A DNA stretch of 64,000 bases, from assembly GCA_964423745.1 (NCBI GenBank), contig CAYRGG010000013.1, positions 1-64,000 of the forward strand, read 5' to 3'. Both the position numbers and the translations under genes were made by a program. Positions within the stretch are counted from its first letter, which is position 1; each line of letters starts with the position of its first letter. This document shows positions 43,439 through 52,536 of this stretch, piece after piece. The stretch is from CAYRGG01 sp964423745 (lineage in GTDB: Bacteria; Pseudomonadota; Gammaproteobacteria; Competibacterales; Competibacteraceae). Below the pieces are notes generated by a model. The model did not search any database. It was given only the letters and a program-made list of their open reading frames with translations, and was not told the DNA's origin.

Positions 43439-43636
43439 ATGCAACCTAACTTTAGGCGAATCCTTGGAGTTGTCGGTATTTTTATAGCATTGCCTTTCTT
43501 CCTTTGGGTTCCTATCGGTTTACTCAAAGGGGTGCCATCAATGATTGACGTTTTCGGAATCGTTGGCCTGCGTACTCCCGCTGCCATTACAATAGCGGGA
43601 CTTCTGCTGGCAGCAATCGGTTTTTACGAACCCTAA
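43439..43636 (+). CDS. Small two-helix membrane protein
   Basis: The 65-residue ORF is mostly two hydrophobic segments (about 8-28 and 45-62) separated by LKGVPSMIDVFGIVGLRTP. There is no clear ribosome site, so expression is uncertain. No family recognised. It comes first in a run of three short membrane-protein frames on the plus strand. Confidence 0.4.
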   Translation: MQPNFRRILGVVGIFIALPFFLWVPIGLLKGVPSMIDVFGIVGLRTPAAITIAGLLLAAIGFYEP

Positions 43637-43709
43637 TAAAGCACCTAACTAAGCGTGGTAGAAGTATACAGGCGGAACTAATATCCAAGTAACAGAGCGG
43701 GTGGTAACA

Positions 43710-43901
43710 ATGTTCAAATTGTCTGATCTATTTATTCTCCTAGCAGTAGGAGTGTCCTTCATTGTCTCCGGATTCCTCTGGTTTAACGGATACCACGATC
43801 AAGGCTTATTCACGGCCATTTGGGTTCCGTCAATCCTCGCTTTTGGTATTTACTTTAAGTTGGCAAGTCTCCTAGCAAGGAGGACGGGGGCCAATGAATG
43901 A
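43710..43901 (+). CDS. Small membrane protein
   Basis: The 63-residue protein (ATG 43710; a GTG at 43701 would add three residues) has two hydrophobic segments: LSDLFILLAVGVSFIVSGFL, and a second at about 35-53. It has a basic end. Its stop overlaps the start of the next small gene (ATGAATGA), typical of a translationally coupled pair. Function unknown. Confidence 0.5.
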   Translation: MFKLSDLFILLAVGVSFIVSGFLWFNGYHDQGLFTAIWVPSILAFGIYFKLASLLARRTGANE

Positions 43902-44043
43902 AACATTGCTTTTAGGTGTAGCAGTTTTCGTTTTTATGATGATGGGTGTTGGGCTAGTACTTACTATGTTGGAATTCAAGCACGGTGCGCCCAGAAAACA
44001 GCAAGACGAAGCCGAAGCCCGACTCCAGGACAAAAAAGATTAG
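43894..44043 (+). CDS. Very small single-helix membrane protein
   Basis: This 49-residue ORF has AAGGAGG (43877-43883) 10 nt before its ATG, the best ribosome site in this island. Residues about 4-25 form one membrane helix (LLLGVAVFVFMMMGVGLVLT), and the rest is a charged cytoplasmic tail rich in Glu/Lys/Gln. It overlaps the preceding gene by 8 nt. The pairing of two tiny membrane proteins suggests a heteromeric complex or a regulator of a membrane enzyme. The 205 bp after it up to batD hold no gene I can see. Confidence 0.55.
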   Translation: MNETLLLGVAVFVFMMMGVGLVLTMLEFKHGAPRKQQDEAEARLQDKKD

Positions 44044-44248
44044 GGTCACACCAGTTCATAAAAAAACCAAACACGATAGATAATTATGCTAAGAACTTTG
44101 GGTTTACTGTAAAATTGCTTACTAAATGAGACCAGAGATTTTATCGTGAAGACGTGAAAACATTTTAAATCAAGGTAGGATTCCAAATCCGGCTCTTTGA
44201 GATCTCAGTAATTTCTAGGAAAGTTAGGGACCAAATTATTTGGCGAAT

Positions 44249-45949
44249 TCAGTTGTTTGGATACAAGGGTGGCAAATCTGTTGAGGGGATCTTAGCGGAT
44301 GCCTCCTTTTCCTTCAGTCCCCTTTTTACGCTTAGCCAAAGCGCACCCCCATGCCATGAACTAGCGGCAGAAGCAGAATATAACCTGCGATCTAAATCCC
44401 GCACAAGGGTCGAATCAGTAGCAAGACGATCCGCGAGATCGCCTAAATTCTTCGGCGGCTGGCGCCATACGGTGCTAGCCCATTGCAGCAACGCCTTCGC
44501 CGCTGCTTGCGGATCGCCTTGATAACAAGCTCGTTGCAAGGCTCGTTTAGCATCTCGCACCGAAGGGGGTTCTGGTTCCGGGTTTTGTTGGGGTAAAGTC
44601 CAAGTGCTCCGGTTTGTGACCCACCATATCAACAGAGTGAGCAACCAAAGACCCAATAAGACGGCGCTGACACCCGGCCAAAACACATCTTGCAGGCTGG
44701 GTGAAGGCAACTCATTGGATTGCCTGGTTGTGTTAATATTCGGGTTTTCGTTAGGTTGCCTAGGTGGTGTCAACGGGGAGTCTGCCGCGACCGCAGGTAA
44801 TACCGTCATGGTCCGCGCCGGAAGCTGGGCGATGCGTTCTTGATTGATATTCGTATCCCACCAGGTCAAAGTCATTTCTGGTAGCACAAGTTCACCCGAC
44901 TCGGTGGGTATGATGGCGATACGCTCTTCTCGGTGTCCGACGATGGTATCGCCGTCTTGACGGGTCTCGGTCTTAGGTTGATCGGCATACAGACGAATGT
45001 TAGGCTGCTCGGGTATGCGCAAAGTTGGTAATTGCGCTGCGGTAAGACCCTTGGCTTCCAGAATCAATGTTCGCGTAAGAGGTTCACCGACTTTTAAACG
45101 AGGCGACTCCGCAGGCCAGTTTTCCCGCAGTGTTAATTGGGGTGTTGGTAGCCAATGTTTTCCTGTGTAACTGGTCGGGCGCGGCCGCACCTGAAGGGTT
45201 ACCGGTTCACTACTCAGGCGAACCCGCCGGCCTAGTCTCAGACCCAGCCCAAAACGCCAATCGTCGGTGGTGCGGATGCGGCCTTCGAAACCGACGGGTG
45301 GAATTGTCAGTGTACCGCTACGCTGTGGAAACAAAACATAGCGGCGTTCGATGACGCCATAGCGTTTACCAGACCGTAGGGTGCTATAGGCGACATCTTC
45401 CCCCAAACGTTCGATAATAGCGTCTTTAACATCGGGCACATCCAAACCGCCTTCCAAGATGGGCTCGTTATAGAATAGCCGTATGGTAAAACGCACCTGG
45501 GATTGAATATAAGGCGCTTGGGAGTCCGTTTCCGCTTCTAGAAAAAGGGCTTCCTGTGACAGATCTTTCCCAGCAGCCGTAGGTTGTGTTTTTACCGACA
45601 AGGTAAGGGGTGCTGTTTGTCCGTTACCGATGGTTAACGGTGGTAACTGAAGGGTTCCGCTGCGGGTTGGTTCTAGTTCAATGACCCACTGGGTTTTTGC
45701 CGTTTGACGGCCATTGATGATCTGTAATTGGGTGCTGGTACTGGTTCCAAGTATCTGAAAATCTTTCTCGAGGGGTTTAAGGTCGGGTTCTGCCTGACTG
45801 TCTTCCCCAGTCTCAACCGTTAACGTCACGGTGTCCCCTAAGGAAATGGTATCTCGGTCAAACCACGCTTTGATAGCGGGCGCAGCGAAGGCAGGCAGCA
45901 TCAAAACTAGGAGTATCCATGCTATTGTAAGTATTGTAAGCTGTTTCAA
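44249..45949 (-). CDS. batD: BatD-family protein (oxygen-tolerance/aerotolerance)
   Basis: The 566-residue protein has a signal peptide (LTILTIAWILLVLMLPAFA), tandem beta-sandwich BatD modules (FDRDTISLGDTVTLTVETGE at the start), one TM helix (about 425-445) and a short cytoplasmic end. I place the start at TTG 45949, which has AGGAGG 10 nt upstream and lies one base after the batB stop. A longer frame to 46042 would lack a signal peptide at its N-terminus. BatD is the periplasmic partner of BatA/BatB VWA proteins. Its last 45 codons are duplicated as a relic at 42101-42245. Confidence 0.85.
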   Translation of the reverse strand: MKQLTILTIAWILLVLMLPAFAAPAIKAWFDRDTISLGDTVTLTVETGEDSQAEPDLKPLEKDFQILGTSTSTQLQIINGRQTAKTQWVIELEPTRSGTLQLPPLTIGNGQTAPLTLSVKTQPTAAGKDLSQEALFLEAETDSQAPYIQSQVRFTIRLFYNEPILEGGLDVPDVKDAIIERLGEDVAYSTLRSGKRYGVIERRYVLFPQRSGTLTIPPVGFEGRIRTTDDWRFGLGLRLGRRVRLSSEPVTLQVRPRPTSYTGKHWLPTPQLTLRENWPAESPRLKVGEPLTRTLILEAKGLTAAQLPTLRIPEQPNIRLYADQPKTETRQDGDTIVGHREERIAIIPTESGELVLPEMTLTWWDTNINQERIAQLPARTMTVLPAVAADSPLTPPRQPNENPNINTTRQSNELPSPSLQDVFWPGVSAVLLGLWLLTLLIWWVTNRSTWTLPQQNPEPEPPSVRDAKRALQRACYQGDPQAAAKALLQWASTVWRQPPKNLGDLADRLATDSTLVRDLDRRLYSASAASSWHGGALWLSVKRGLKEKEASAKIPSTDLPPLYPNN

Positions 45950-45950
45950 T

Positions 45951-47804
45951 TCACCATGCCTCCTGGCTCTGACCCATGTCTTGTACACTGCGACGTTGGT
46001 ACTGATAGAGAAATTTGCGTCGCAATAACCCACCTGGATCATCTGGAATCCGGCGTAACCACTGCTCCATCATTTGTTGGCCTTCCGCACGGGAAAAGTC
46101 GTCTTCAGTTTGTGCCAATGTGCTGTTTTGCCTAGCGTCTTGCTGTTTGGTAGCTTGTTCCTCAGCCTGGTTTGCCGTCTGGTGAGTTTTCTTTTTAGAA
46201 TCAGAAGCGTCGGGAGATGTTTGCGAGTCACTCGCTGGTGTTTGCGTAGCCTGGGAAGATTGTTGGTGGTTTTTCGATGTTTGAGAGTCAGCTGAAGCTT
46301 GTTGGTTATTATTTTGCGTTTGTGAAGGGTTGCTCTGCCTCTGTCCTTGTCCTTGCTGATTGGTTTGCTGAGCTTGTTCTCCTTGAGAATTGTTTACTTC
46401 TTGGGCATTGTCCTGATCTGAATTGTTGTTTTGCTGAGCCTGCTGACGTTGCTGGCGTAGCAATTCTTCCACAAGATCACGATTAGCTTTAGCATCTTGC
46501 ATATGGGGATCTACTGCCAGAGCAGTGTCATAGGCAGCCAGCGCCTCCTCAAAACGATTCAGGCGGGCGAGGGCATTGCCACGGTTATAGTGTGCGTTGG
46601 CTCCCGGCGCTTGGGCAAAAGCGCTGGCTGCCTGGTCATAACGACCCTGGCGATAGGCGGCGATACCCCGCTGCATAAGATCTGTTGCTAAATCAGCCGC
46701 GCGCTCAAAATCACCTTGTTGCAGGGCCTGATTCACTTGCTGATCTCGGCGTTGCCATAAATCACCCCAACTCAAGGCCCAGGAAGGGTGCGGCATGATG
46801 AGCACCAATAAGATGAGTAACCATCCTCGTCGAAAAGCGAACGCCGCCAAAGGCAATAGCCCGACTACTAGCCATGGTCCAACCTCCCGCCACACGACGG
46901 TTTCTTGGTCGGTGCCCTGAACTTCTTCCGCCAAGCTATGCATGGGTTCCGCCAATAGCCAATCTAAATCGCTACTGTCGTTACTCAATAGGGCATAGCG
47001 ACCTCCCCCCTCCCGGCTTAGACTTTCCATGGCTTCCAAATTAGTTTGGGGTATGACAATGTTGCCGCTGGAGTCTTTCAGAAAACCTCCTTCAGACAGC
47101 GGAATGGGCGCACCTCCCTGGGTGCCCACGGCGAGTACAGAAACCCGAAAACCGTCGTTACGCAATTCACGGACCGTGGTGAGAGCAGACTCACCGTTGA
47201 TGCCATCCGCTACCAATAAAATATCGCCTTGATTAAACCCCGCTTGTTGCAGCAGTGCAGCGGCTTCGCGCAGCCCTAAGTCAGCGCGACTGCCTTGCAC
47301 AGGCATAATAGTGGGGTCAAGTGCCGGGAGTAGGGCAGTGATAGTAGCGGCATCTTGGGTCAACGGCGACACCACAAAGGCGTCCCCCGCAAAGACCACT
47401 AAACCGGTTTGCCCCTCCTGGCTACGGGCTAAGATATCAGCCACTTTAAAACGGGCCCGCGCCAGGCGCGTTGGTTTTAAATCCGCGGCCCCCATAGAGC
47501 GGGATAAGTCGAGGACAATCATGTGCCCTTTTTGCATACTGAATACCGGTTGTGTTTGTTTAGACCAAGTGGGTCCAGCCAACGCCAGTATCGCCATGAG
47601 CCAACCTAGCCCCAACAAACCGACCCACCAACCTTGCCTGGCGGATCGATGGATCATGAGTAAATAAGGTAAAAGCCACTGGTCACAGACCTTTTGCCAG
47701 CCACTATCATTGCGATAGGTGTGATAGCTCATCCATAGCAGCAGGGCCAAGGGAATTAAGGCTAAAAACCAGTACGGGCGTAGAAAATGAAATTCAGCGA
47801 ACAT
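45951..47804 (-). CDS. BatB/BatC fusion: VWA domain plus TPR
   Basis: The 617-residue protein has two N-terminal membrane helices, then a von Willebrand A domain (about 85-285) with the MIDAS motif DLSRSMGA, and two more membrane helices near 310-345. Three TPR-like repeats follow (about 365-455; AHYNRGNALARLNRFEEALA is the clearest). The C-terminal third (about 465-570) is low-complexity Gln/Asn/Ser. In other bacteria BatB and BatC are separate genes; here they are joined. It overlaps batA by 11 nt. The Bat complex is linked to envelope stress, but its mechanism is unresolved. Confidence 0.88.
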   Translation of the reverse strand: MFAEFHFLRPYWFLALIPLALLLWMSYHTYRNDSGWQKVCDQWLLPYLLMIHRSARQGWWVGLLGLGWLMAILALAGPTWSKQTQPVFSMQKGHMIVLDLSRSMGAADLKPTRLARARFKVADILARSQEGQTGLVVFAGDAFVVSPLTQDAATITALLPALDPTIMPVQGSRADLGLREAAALLQQAGFNQGDILLVADGINGESALTTVRELRNDGFRVSVLAVGTQGGAPIPLSEGGFLKDSSGNIVIPQTNLEAMESLSREGGGRYALLSNDSSDLDWLLAEPMHSLAEEVQGTDQETVVWREVGPWLVVGLLPLAAFAFRRGWLLILLVLIMPHPSWALSWGDLWQRRDQQVNQALQQGDFERAADLATDLMQRGIAAYRQGRYDQAASAFAQAPGANAHYNRGNALARLNRFEEALAAYDTALAVDPHMQDAKANRDLVEELLRQQRQQAQQNNNSDQDNAQEVNNSQGEQAQQTNQQGQGQRQSNPSQTQNNNQQASADSQTSKNHQQSSQATQTPASDSQTSPDASDSKKKTHQTANQAEEQATKQQDARQNSTLAQTEDDFSRAEGQQMMEQWLRRIPDDPGGLLRRKFLYQYQRRSVQDMGQSQEAW

Positions 47805-48804
47805 GGGTGGATAATCGCCAATTCCATGGGAACTGTAAGGTTCCTAGCACCAGTAACACGGTCATAAATAGCGCAGCGGCTAAGGGCCAGGGATAAAGTT
47901 CTTGCCTAGGACGGAAGGTTTCTTCGTCCCGGGTAGCCGGTTCAAGTTCATTGAGGAGCTGATAAATAGCCATCAATGTGCGGGTATCTCGAGCCCGAAA
48001 ATAGCGACCATCCGTTTCCTGGGCAATGGTCTTAAGGGTAGCTTCATCAAGATCCGTCGCGGGGTTGATACGTTGTAACCCAAACATGCTGGATGCCAAA
48101 TAATCATCGGCCCCTACGCCAATGGTATAGATGGTTAAACCTGCCTGAGCGGCAAGCCTGGCTGCCTGTAAGGGGCTTACCTCACCGGCTGTATTAGCGC
48201 CGTCTGTCAATAGTATCAGTACTTGTTTAGCGGATTTTTGCTGTTGTAAGCGTTTTATGGCTAGCCCAATAGCATCCCCGATGGCGGTTTCTTTACCAGC
48301 AAGTCCAACGGATGCCTCACCCAGCAATGTACTGACGGTGGTGCGATCAAAGGTCAAAGGTGTCTGTAAGTACGGTTGAGCGCCGAATAAGATAAGCCCG
48401 ATACGATCGCCAACCCGGCGTTGAATAAAATCCCCTGCCACGGTTTTAACCACTTCCAAACGGGTAGCTGGCCGATCATGCAACTGCATATCTTCGATAT
48501 CCATACTGCCGGAAATATCGATGGCCAATAGCAAGTCTCGCCCGGTAATAGGCAAGTTCACCGGTTCACCGACAAACTGAGGTCTTCCAGCCGCACTCAC
48601 CAGCAAAAGCCAAGCAAGCAGACTCAGCACCCGGCGTAACCAAGGACGTGGAGGATGTTGCGCAAACACGCTTTTTGGCATAGCTTCGAAAAAGGGCACT
48701 CGCAGAGCAACTCGAGGTTGCTGGGAGGCCGGTCGGGTCAACAAAGCAACCAAGAGCGGTAGTGGCAACACCGCAAAGACATAGGGCCAAGCGAACTCAA
48801 TCAT
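47794..48804 (-). CDS. batA: BatA-family VWA membrane protein
   Basis: The 336-residue protein has an N-terminal pair of membrane helices (about 5-22 and 58-75), a VWA domain (about 90-285) with MIDAS motif DISGSMDIED and a following TDGANT loop, and a C-terminal TM helix (about 308-328). It forms the Bat complex with BatB and BatD and is probably chaperoned by the MoxR ATPase of the same operon. It overlaps the next gene by 11 nt. Standard member. Confidence 0.88.
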   Translation of the reverse strand: MIEFAWPYVFAVLPLPLLVALLTRPASQQPRVALRVPFFEAMPKSVFAQHPPRPWLRRVLSLLAWLLLVSAAGRPQFVGEPVNLPITGRDLLLAIDISGSMDIEDMQLHDRPATRLEVVKTVAGDFIQRRVGDRIGLILFGAQPYLQTPLTFDRTTVSTLLGEASVGLAGKETAIGDAIGLAIKRLQQQKSAKQVLILLTDGANTAGEVSPLQAARLAAQAGLTIYTIGVGADDYLASSMFGLQRINPATDLDEATLKTIAQETDGRYFRARDTRTLMAIYQLLNELEPATRDEETFRPRQELYPWPLAAALFMTVLLVLGTLQFPWNWRLSTHVR

Positions 48805-48820
48805 GCCATTAGTTAATTAA

Positions 48821-49291
48821 TTAAACGTTATGCTTAATCCAGTGCTGGGTTGCGTTAAATAAACCTTCCCTATCGATTTCTGTGTGGCGCCGATAGGGCG
48901 CCATAGCTAGGATTTGACCAGGGCCGTGGGTAAATTGCCCCGCGCCGCCGGTTTGATCCAAGAAGGTTAGCCAATCTTTTCCACTGAGACCAGCAACTCT
49001 ATCCCGGGGAAATCGAAACAGGGCAATACGCCGCAGCAACATGGAAATTTCCGCTGCAAACTGCCGAGCATCCTGTTGTTGTGCAAAATTTTTATGCACT
49101 TGTTCAAGGATTTTAAGGGCCGTGTGACGACGTCGCCACAGATAAAAACGTGTTATCAAAAAGCGGCTTAAAAGCATGACGCCAACGAGTCCCACCATGG
49201 CCAAGATCCACCAACCCGGCGCCGGTGGCCAAAACGTTGGCGTCGGTAATGTATGTATGTCCCGCAATGGCAATGTGATTGTATCATTCAT
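48821..49291 (-). CDS. DUF4381 membrane protein of the Bat operon
   Basis: The 156-residue protein has one TM helix (about 25-46) and a cytoplasmic domain with the DUF4381 pattern (FAAEISMLLRRIALFRFPRD, AGLSGKDWLTFLDQTGG). It is always found between the DUF58 and batA genes in such operons, and its start overlaps the DUF58 stop by 4 nt. Function unknown, but its place argues for a scaffold in the MoxR/VWA complex. Confidence 0.85.
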   Translation of the reverse strand: MNDTITLPLRDIHTLPTPTFWPPAPGWWILAMVGLVGVMLLSRFLITRFYLWRRRHTALKILEQVHKNFAQQQDARQFAAEISMLLRRIALFRFPRDRVAGLSGKDWLTFLDQTGGAGQFTHGPGQILAMAPYRRHTEIDREGLFNATQHWIKHNV

Positions 49292-50301
49292 GGTATCGCA
49301 GCCCTATTTGGCCCCATGTTGAGGGCGCGAAATCCCTGTTGCAATTGACTGGCGGTGTCTTGATAAGTCATCAATGTGAGTAGAGGGATGGCATATTTTC
49401 CCAGTAGATTTTTCACCCGCTGCTGGCGGCTTGCGCAATATAATTCATAGCGTTCCCGAACTTGGGGTGAGTAGACATCTAAAATACCCGTCTGCAAACT
49501 ATCTGTTATGGCATAGCGACCCGGCGGTGGCGCAGTTAGTTCCACCCTATCCGCGATAAGACAAGCGACTACATCGTTATGTTGACGTAAACGGCTCAAA
49601 TTAAGTTCCGTGTCTTTATCAACCCCATAAAAATCACTCAAAATAACCACTAAACTGCCAGGTCGGACGATGCGACGCAGACGCTTTAGCGTCTCGCCAA
49701 AACCCTGCGACCTGCTGTCGCTGGTAGGCATTTTATCAAAAGCTGTCGCGGCCACTAAAGCTCGAATTAATTGCAGCGCACCACGCCGTCCACCGGTGAC
49801 TGGCACGTCTTGGTGTTCCTGATGGCCAAATAAAAAGCCACCGATACGGTCGCCGTGGTAAATAGCAGCCCAGCCGAGAAACGCCGCTGCTCGGGCTGCC
49901 ACTACAGATTTAAAGGCTTGTTGCGTACCAAAAAACATGCTGGCGTTAAAATCCACCATAACAATCACTGAGCGTTCTCGCTCTTCCTGATAGAGTTTGG
50001 TATGGGGACGACCAGTGCGAGCAGTGACGCGCCAATCCATGTGGCGGATATCGTCACCCGGTTGATAGTTACGGGATTCTTGGTAATCCACGCCCCGACC
50101 TCGAAGTCGAGATGATTGCAGTCCTGACGGTGCAAAGGTCACTTGCCGACGGCTTTCCAGGCGCACAGAACGAGCTTTCAAAGAGAGCTGAATTAACTCA
50201 TCCAGGGTGGCGGTGACGCCACTACTGGCATAGCGATCTTGCCCTTGCGGTGCTATCCCTTGCGATGTCTGGCGCAAAGATTGCCATAATCGATTAAACA
50301 T
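49288..50301 (-). CDS. DUF58 domain protein
   Basis: The 337-residue cytoplasmic protein has the DUF58 signature GRGVDYQESRNYQPGDDIRHMDWRV-type region. This is followed by a VWA-like fold (VIVMVDFNASMFFG; SLVVILSDFYGVDKD). DUF58 proteins accompany MoxR ATPases. The DFNAS sequence lacks the full MIDAS D-x-S-x-S. It lies 15 bp after moxR and overlaps DUF4381. Confidence 0.9.
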   Translation of the reverse strand: MFNRLWQSLRQTSQGIAPQGQDRYASSGVTATLDELIQLSLKARSVRLESRRQVTFAPSGLQSSRLRGRGVDYQESRNYQPGDDIRHMDWRVTARTGRPHTKLYQEERERSVIVMVDFNASMFFGTQQAFKSVVAARAAAFLGWAAIYHGDRIGGFLFGHQEHQDVPVTGGRRGALQLIRALVAATAFDKMPTSDSRSQGFGETLKRLRRIVRPGSLVVILSDFYGVDKDTELNLSRLRQHNDVVACLIADRVELTAPPPGRYAITDSLQTGILDVYSPQVRERYELYCASRQQRVKNLLGKYAIPLLTLMTYQDTASQLQQGFRALNMGPNRAAIP

Positions 50302-50316
50302 AAAAGTAAGCGCTAG

Positions 50317-51336
50317 CTAGGGTAGCGGAACCCGCTGTAAGAGTAACTCGATACAGTCGTCGGCATCCATGCCATCAGCTTCTGCTTCAAAGGACAGCAG
50401 TACACGATGTCTTAGGGTATCAAACACCACTGCGTGAATGTCTTCGGGGGAGACATAATCCCGATTTTGTAACCAAGCATGAGCGCGAGCACAGCGATCT
50501 AAGGCGATGGTTCCCCGGGGGCTAGCGCCAAAACTGATCCAGCGCCTCAAATCTTCTCCATAAGTGAAAGGATTGCGAGTTGCCAACAAGAGTTGAATCA
50601 AATATTCCTCAAGCTGTTCAGCCAAATGAAGCGAAGCCACTTCTTTGCGAGCGCGAAAAATAGCGTCTTGACTGACCAGGATCGGTTGAGTCGTCGATGG
50701 CGTATAAGTCTCTTGGGCCTGGGTTCGAGCGAGGGCTAAAATCTTTCTCTCAGCTCCAGCATCAGGATAGGCAATACGTACATGCATCAAAAAACGATCC
50801 ATTTGCGCCTCAGGTAACGGATAAGTGCCTTCTTGCTCAATAGGATTTTGTGTCGCCATGACTAAAAACAATGAGGGCAGCGGATAGGTAACTCGCCCCA
50901 CCGTGACTTGGCGCTCGCCCATGGCTTCTAAAAGCGCGGATTGTACTTTGGCGGGGGCACGGTTGATCTCGTCTGCTAACAGCAAATTATGAAAAATAGG
51001 ACCTGGCTGAAATTCAAAAGTAGCCGGTTGGGGACGGTAGATTTCTGTACCGGTAAGGTCCGCGGGTAATAGATCCGGGGTAAATTGGATACGATGAAAA
51101 TCCCCTTCGATACGCGCGGCCAATTCTTTAACAGCGGATGTTTTGGCAAGACCTGGAGCGCCTTCCACCAGTAGATGGCCGTCTGCCAGTAGGGCAATCA
51201 ACAGGCGATCCACTAGCGCTGGTTGGCCGATAATACGTTCTTGAAGCTGACTACGCAACTCAGCGAAACTAGCCAATAGAGATGAGCTAGGGTTGTTATC
51301 CTTGGTAAGGCTTGGAGAGTTCGCTGAAGTTGTCAC
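50317..51336 (-). CDS. MoxR-family AAA+ ATPase
   Basis: The 339-residue ATPase has GAPGLAKTS (Walker A), LLLADEINRAPAKVQSALLEAM (Walker B), ATQNPIEQEGTYPLPEAQ (sensor 1) and the MDRFLM box. MoxR proteins act as chaperones with VWA-domain partners. It heads the moxR-DUF58-DUF4381-batA-batBC-batD operon and starts 43 bp behind ychF. Confidence 0.94.
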   Translation of the reverse strand: MTTSANSPSLTKDNNPSSSLLASFAELRSQLQERIIGQPALVDRLLIALLADGHLLVEGAPGLAKTSAVKELAARIEGDFHRIQFTPDLLPADLTGTEIYRPQPATFEFQPGPIFHNLLLADEINRAPAKVQSALLEAMGERQVTVGRVTYPLPSLFLVMATQNPIEQEGTYPLPEAQMDRFLMHVRIAYPDAGAERKILALARTQAQETYTPSTTQPILVSQDAIFRARKEVASLHLAEQLEEYLIQLLLATRNPFTYGEDLRRWISFGASPRGTIALDRCARAHAWLQNRDYVSPEDIHAVVFDTLRHRVLLSFEAEADGMDADDCIELLLQRVPLP

Positions 51337-51379
51337 CGCACGGTTGACCCTTGGTTAATTTAAAAAGCGTTGTAGCAGG

Positions 51380-52471
51380 CTACACATTGAATCGAAAATG
51401 AACCACATCGCCATTTTGAACGATATAATCCTTGCCTTCCAAGCGCCATTTGCCTGCTTCACGGGCTCCTTGTTCACCCCCACAGGCAATAAAATCTTGA
51501 TAACTAACCACTTCAGCGCGGATAAAACCCCGAGTAAAATCCGTGTGAATAACCCCCGCTGCTTGGGGCGCTGTGGCGCCAATGGGTATTGTCCAAGCAC
51601 GCACCTCCTTGGGACCCGCGGTAAAATAGGTTTGCAAGCCTAGGAGTTTATAGCCTGCTTGAATAACCCGGTTTAATCCCGGTTCCGCCAAGCCATAATC
51701 GGCCAGGAATCCGGCTTTGTCTTCTTCATCCAGTTGGGCAATCTCCGCTTCGATGGCGGCGCAGATAACCACTACCTCGGCCTGTTCTTGGCGAGCTAGG
51801 GTCTGCACTTGCGTCAGCAAAGGGTTATCGATAAAGCCATCTTCGGCCACATTGGCAATGTAAAGGGTTGGTTTTGCGGTGAGTAAATGCAACTCCCGGA
51901 GCGCCATCCTTTCGTCATCCGTGAGTTTGTGGGCGCGTACCGGTATGCCCTCGTTCAAGGCGGCTTGCACTTTGCTGAGCAACGCTTTGCGAGTATGCGC
52001 TTCTTTAGCGCCGCTCTTAGCCGCTTTTTCGTAACGTTGGTAAGCCCGTTCCACGCTGGCGAGATCAGCAAGGGCCAACTCTGTGTTGATAATTTCCATA
52101 TCCGTTTGTGGATCTACCCCTCCCGCCACATGGACCACATCGCTGTCTTGAAAACAACGCACCACATGGCCAATGGCGTCGGTCTCACGAATATGGGCCA
52201 GAAACTGATTACCTAAACCTTCTCCTTTAGAAGCGCCTGCGACTAATCCTGCAATATCGACAAAGGAAAGGCTAGTGGGAATCGTCTTTTGTGGATTTAC
52301 AATGGCAGCTAATGCGTCTAGTCGTGGATCTGGCACGGCCACCATTCCGACATTGGGATCAATGGTACAAAAGGGGTAGTTTTCAGCTTGAATATTGGCC
52401 TGGGTTAACGCATTAAAAAGCGTCGACTTACCCACATTGGGTAGACCGACGATACCACATTTAAAACCCAT
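51380..52471 (-). CDS. ychF: Redox-regulated ATPase YchF (OLA1 family)
   Basis: This is a 363-residue Obg-related P-loop NTPase with GLPNVGKST (G1), the coiled-coil insert and the C-terminal TGS-like domain (TIPIGATAPQAAGVIHTDF). OLA1/YchF proteins hydrolyse ATP rather than GTP and bind ribosomes. The length matches E. coli YchF. It follows pth (65 bp), the usual order. Confidence 0.96.
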   Translation of the reverse strand: MGFKCGIVGLPNVGKSTLFNALTQANIQAENYPFCTIDPNVGMVAVPDPRLDALAAIVNPQKTIPTSLSFVDIAGLVAGASKGEGLGNQFLAHIRETDAIGHVVRCFQDSDVVHVAGGVDPQTDMEIINTELALADLASVERAYQRYEKAAKSGAKEAHTRKALLSKVQAALNEGIPVRAHKLTDDERMALRELHLLTAKPTLYIANVAEDGFIDNPLLTQVQTLARQEQAEVVVICAAIEAEIAQLDEEDKAGFLADYGLAEPGLNRVIQAGYKLLGLQTYFTAGPKEVRAWTIPIGATAPQAAGVIHTDFTRGFIRAEVVSYQDFIACGGEQGAREAGKWRLEGKDYIVQNGDVVHFRFNV

Positions 52472-52536
52472 GGCAATTCTCGTAGGTTAATTGTTGAATC
52501 CATAGCCAGAAGTTAGGCGCATTAACTGACTTAAGA

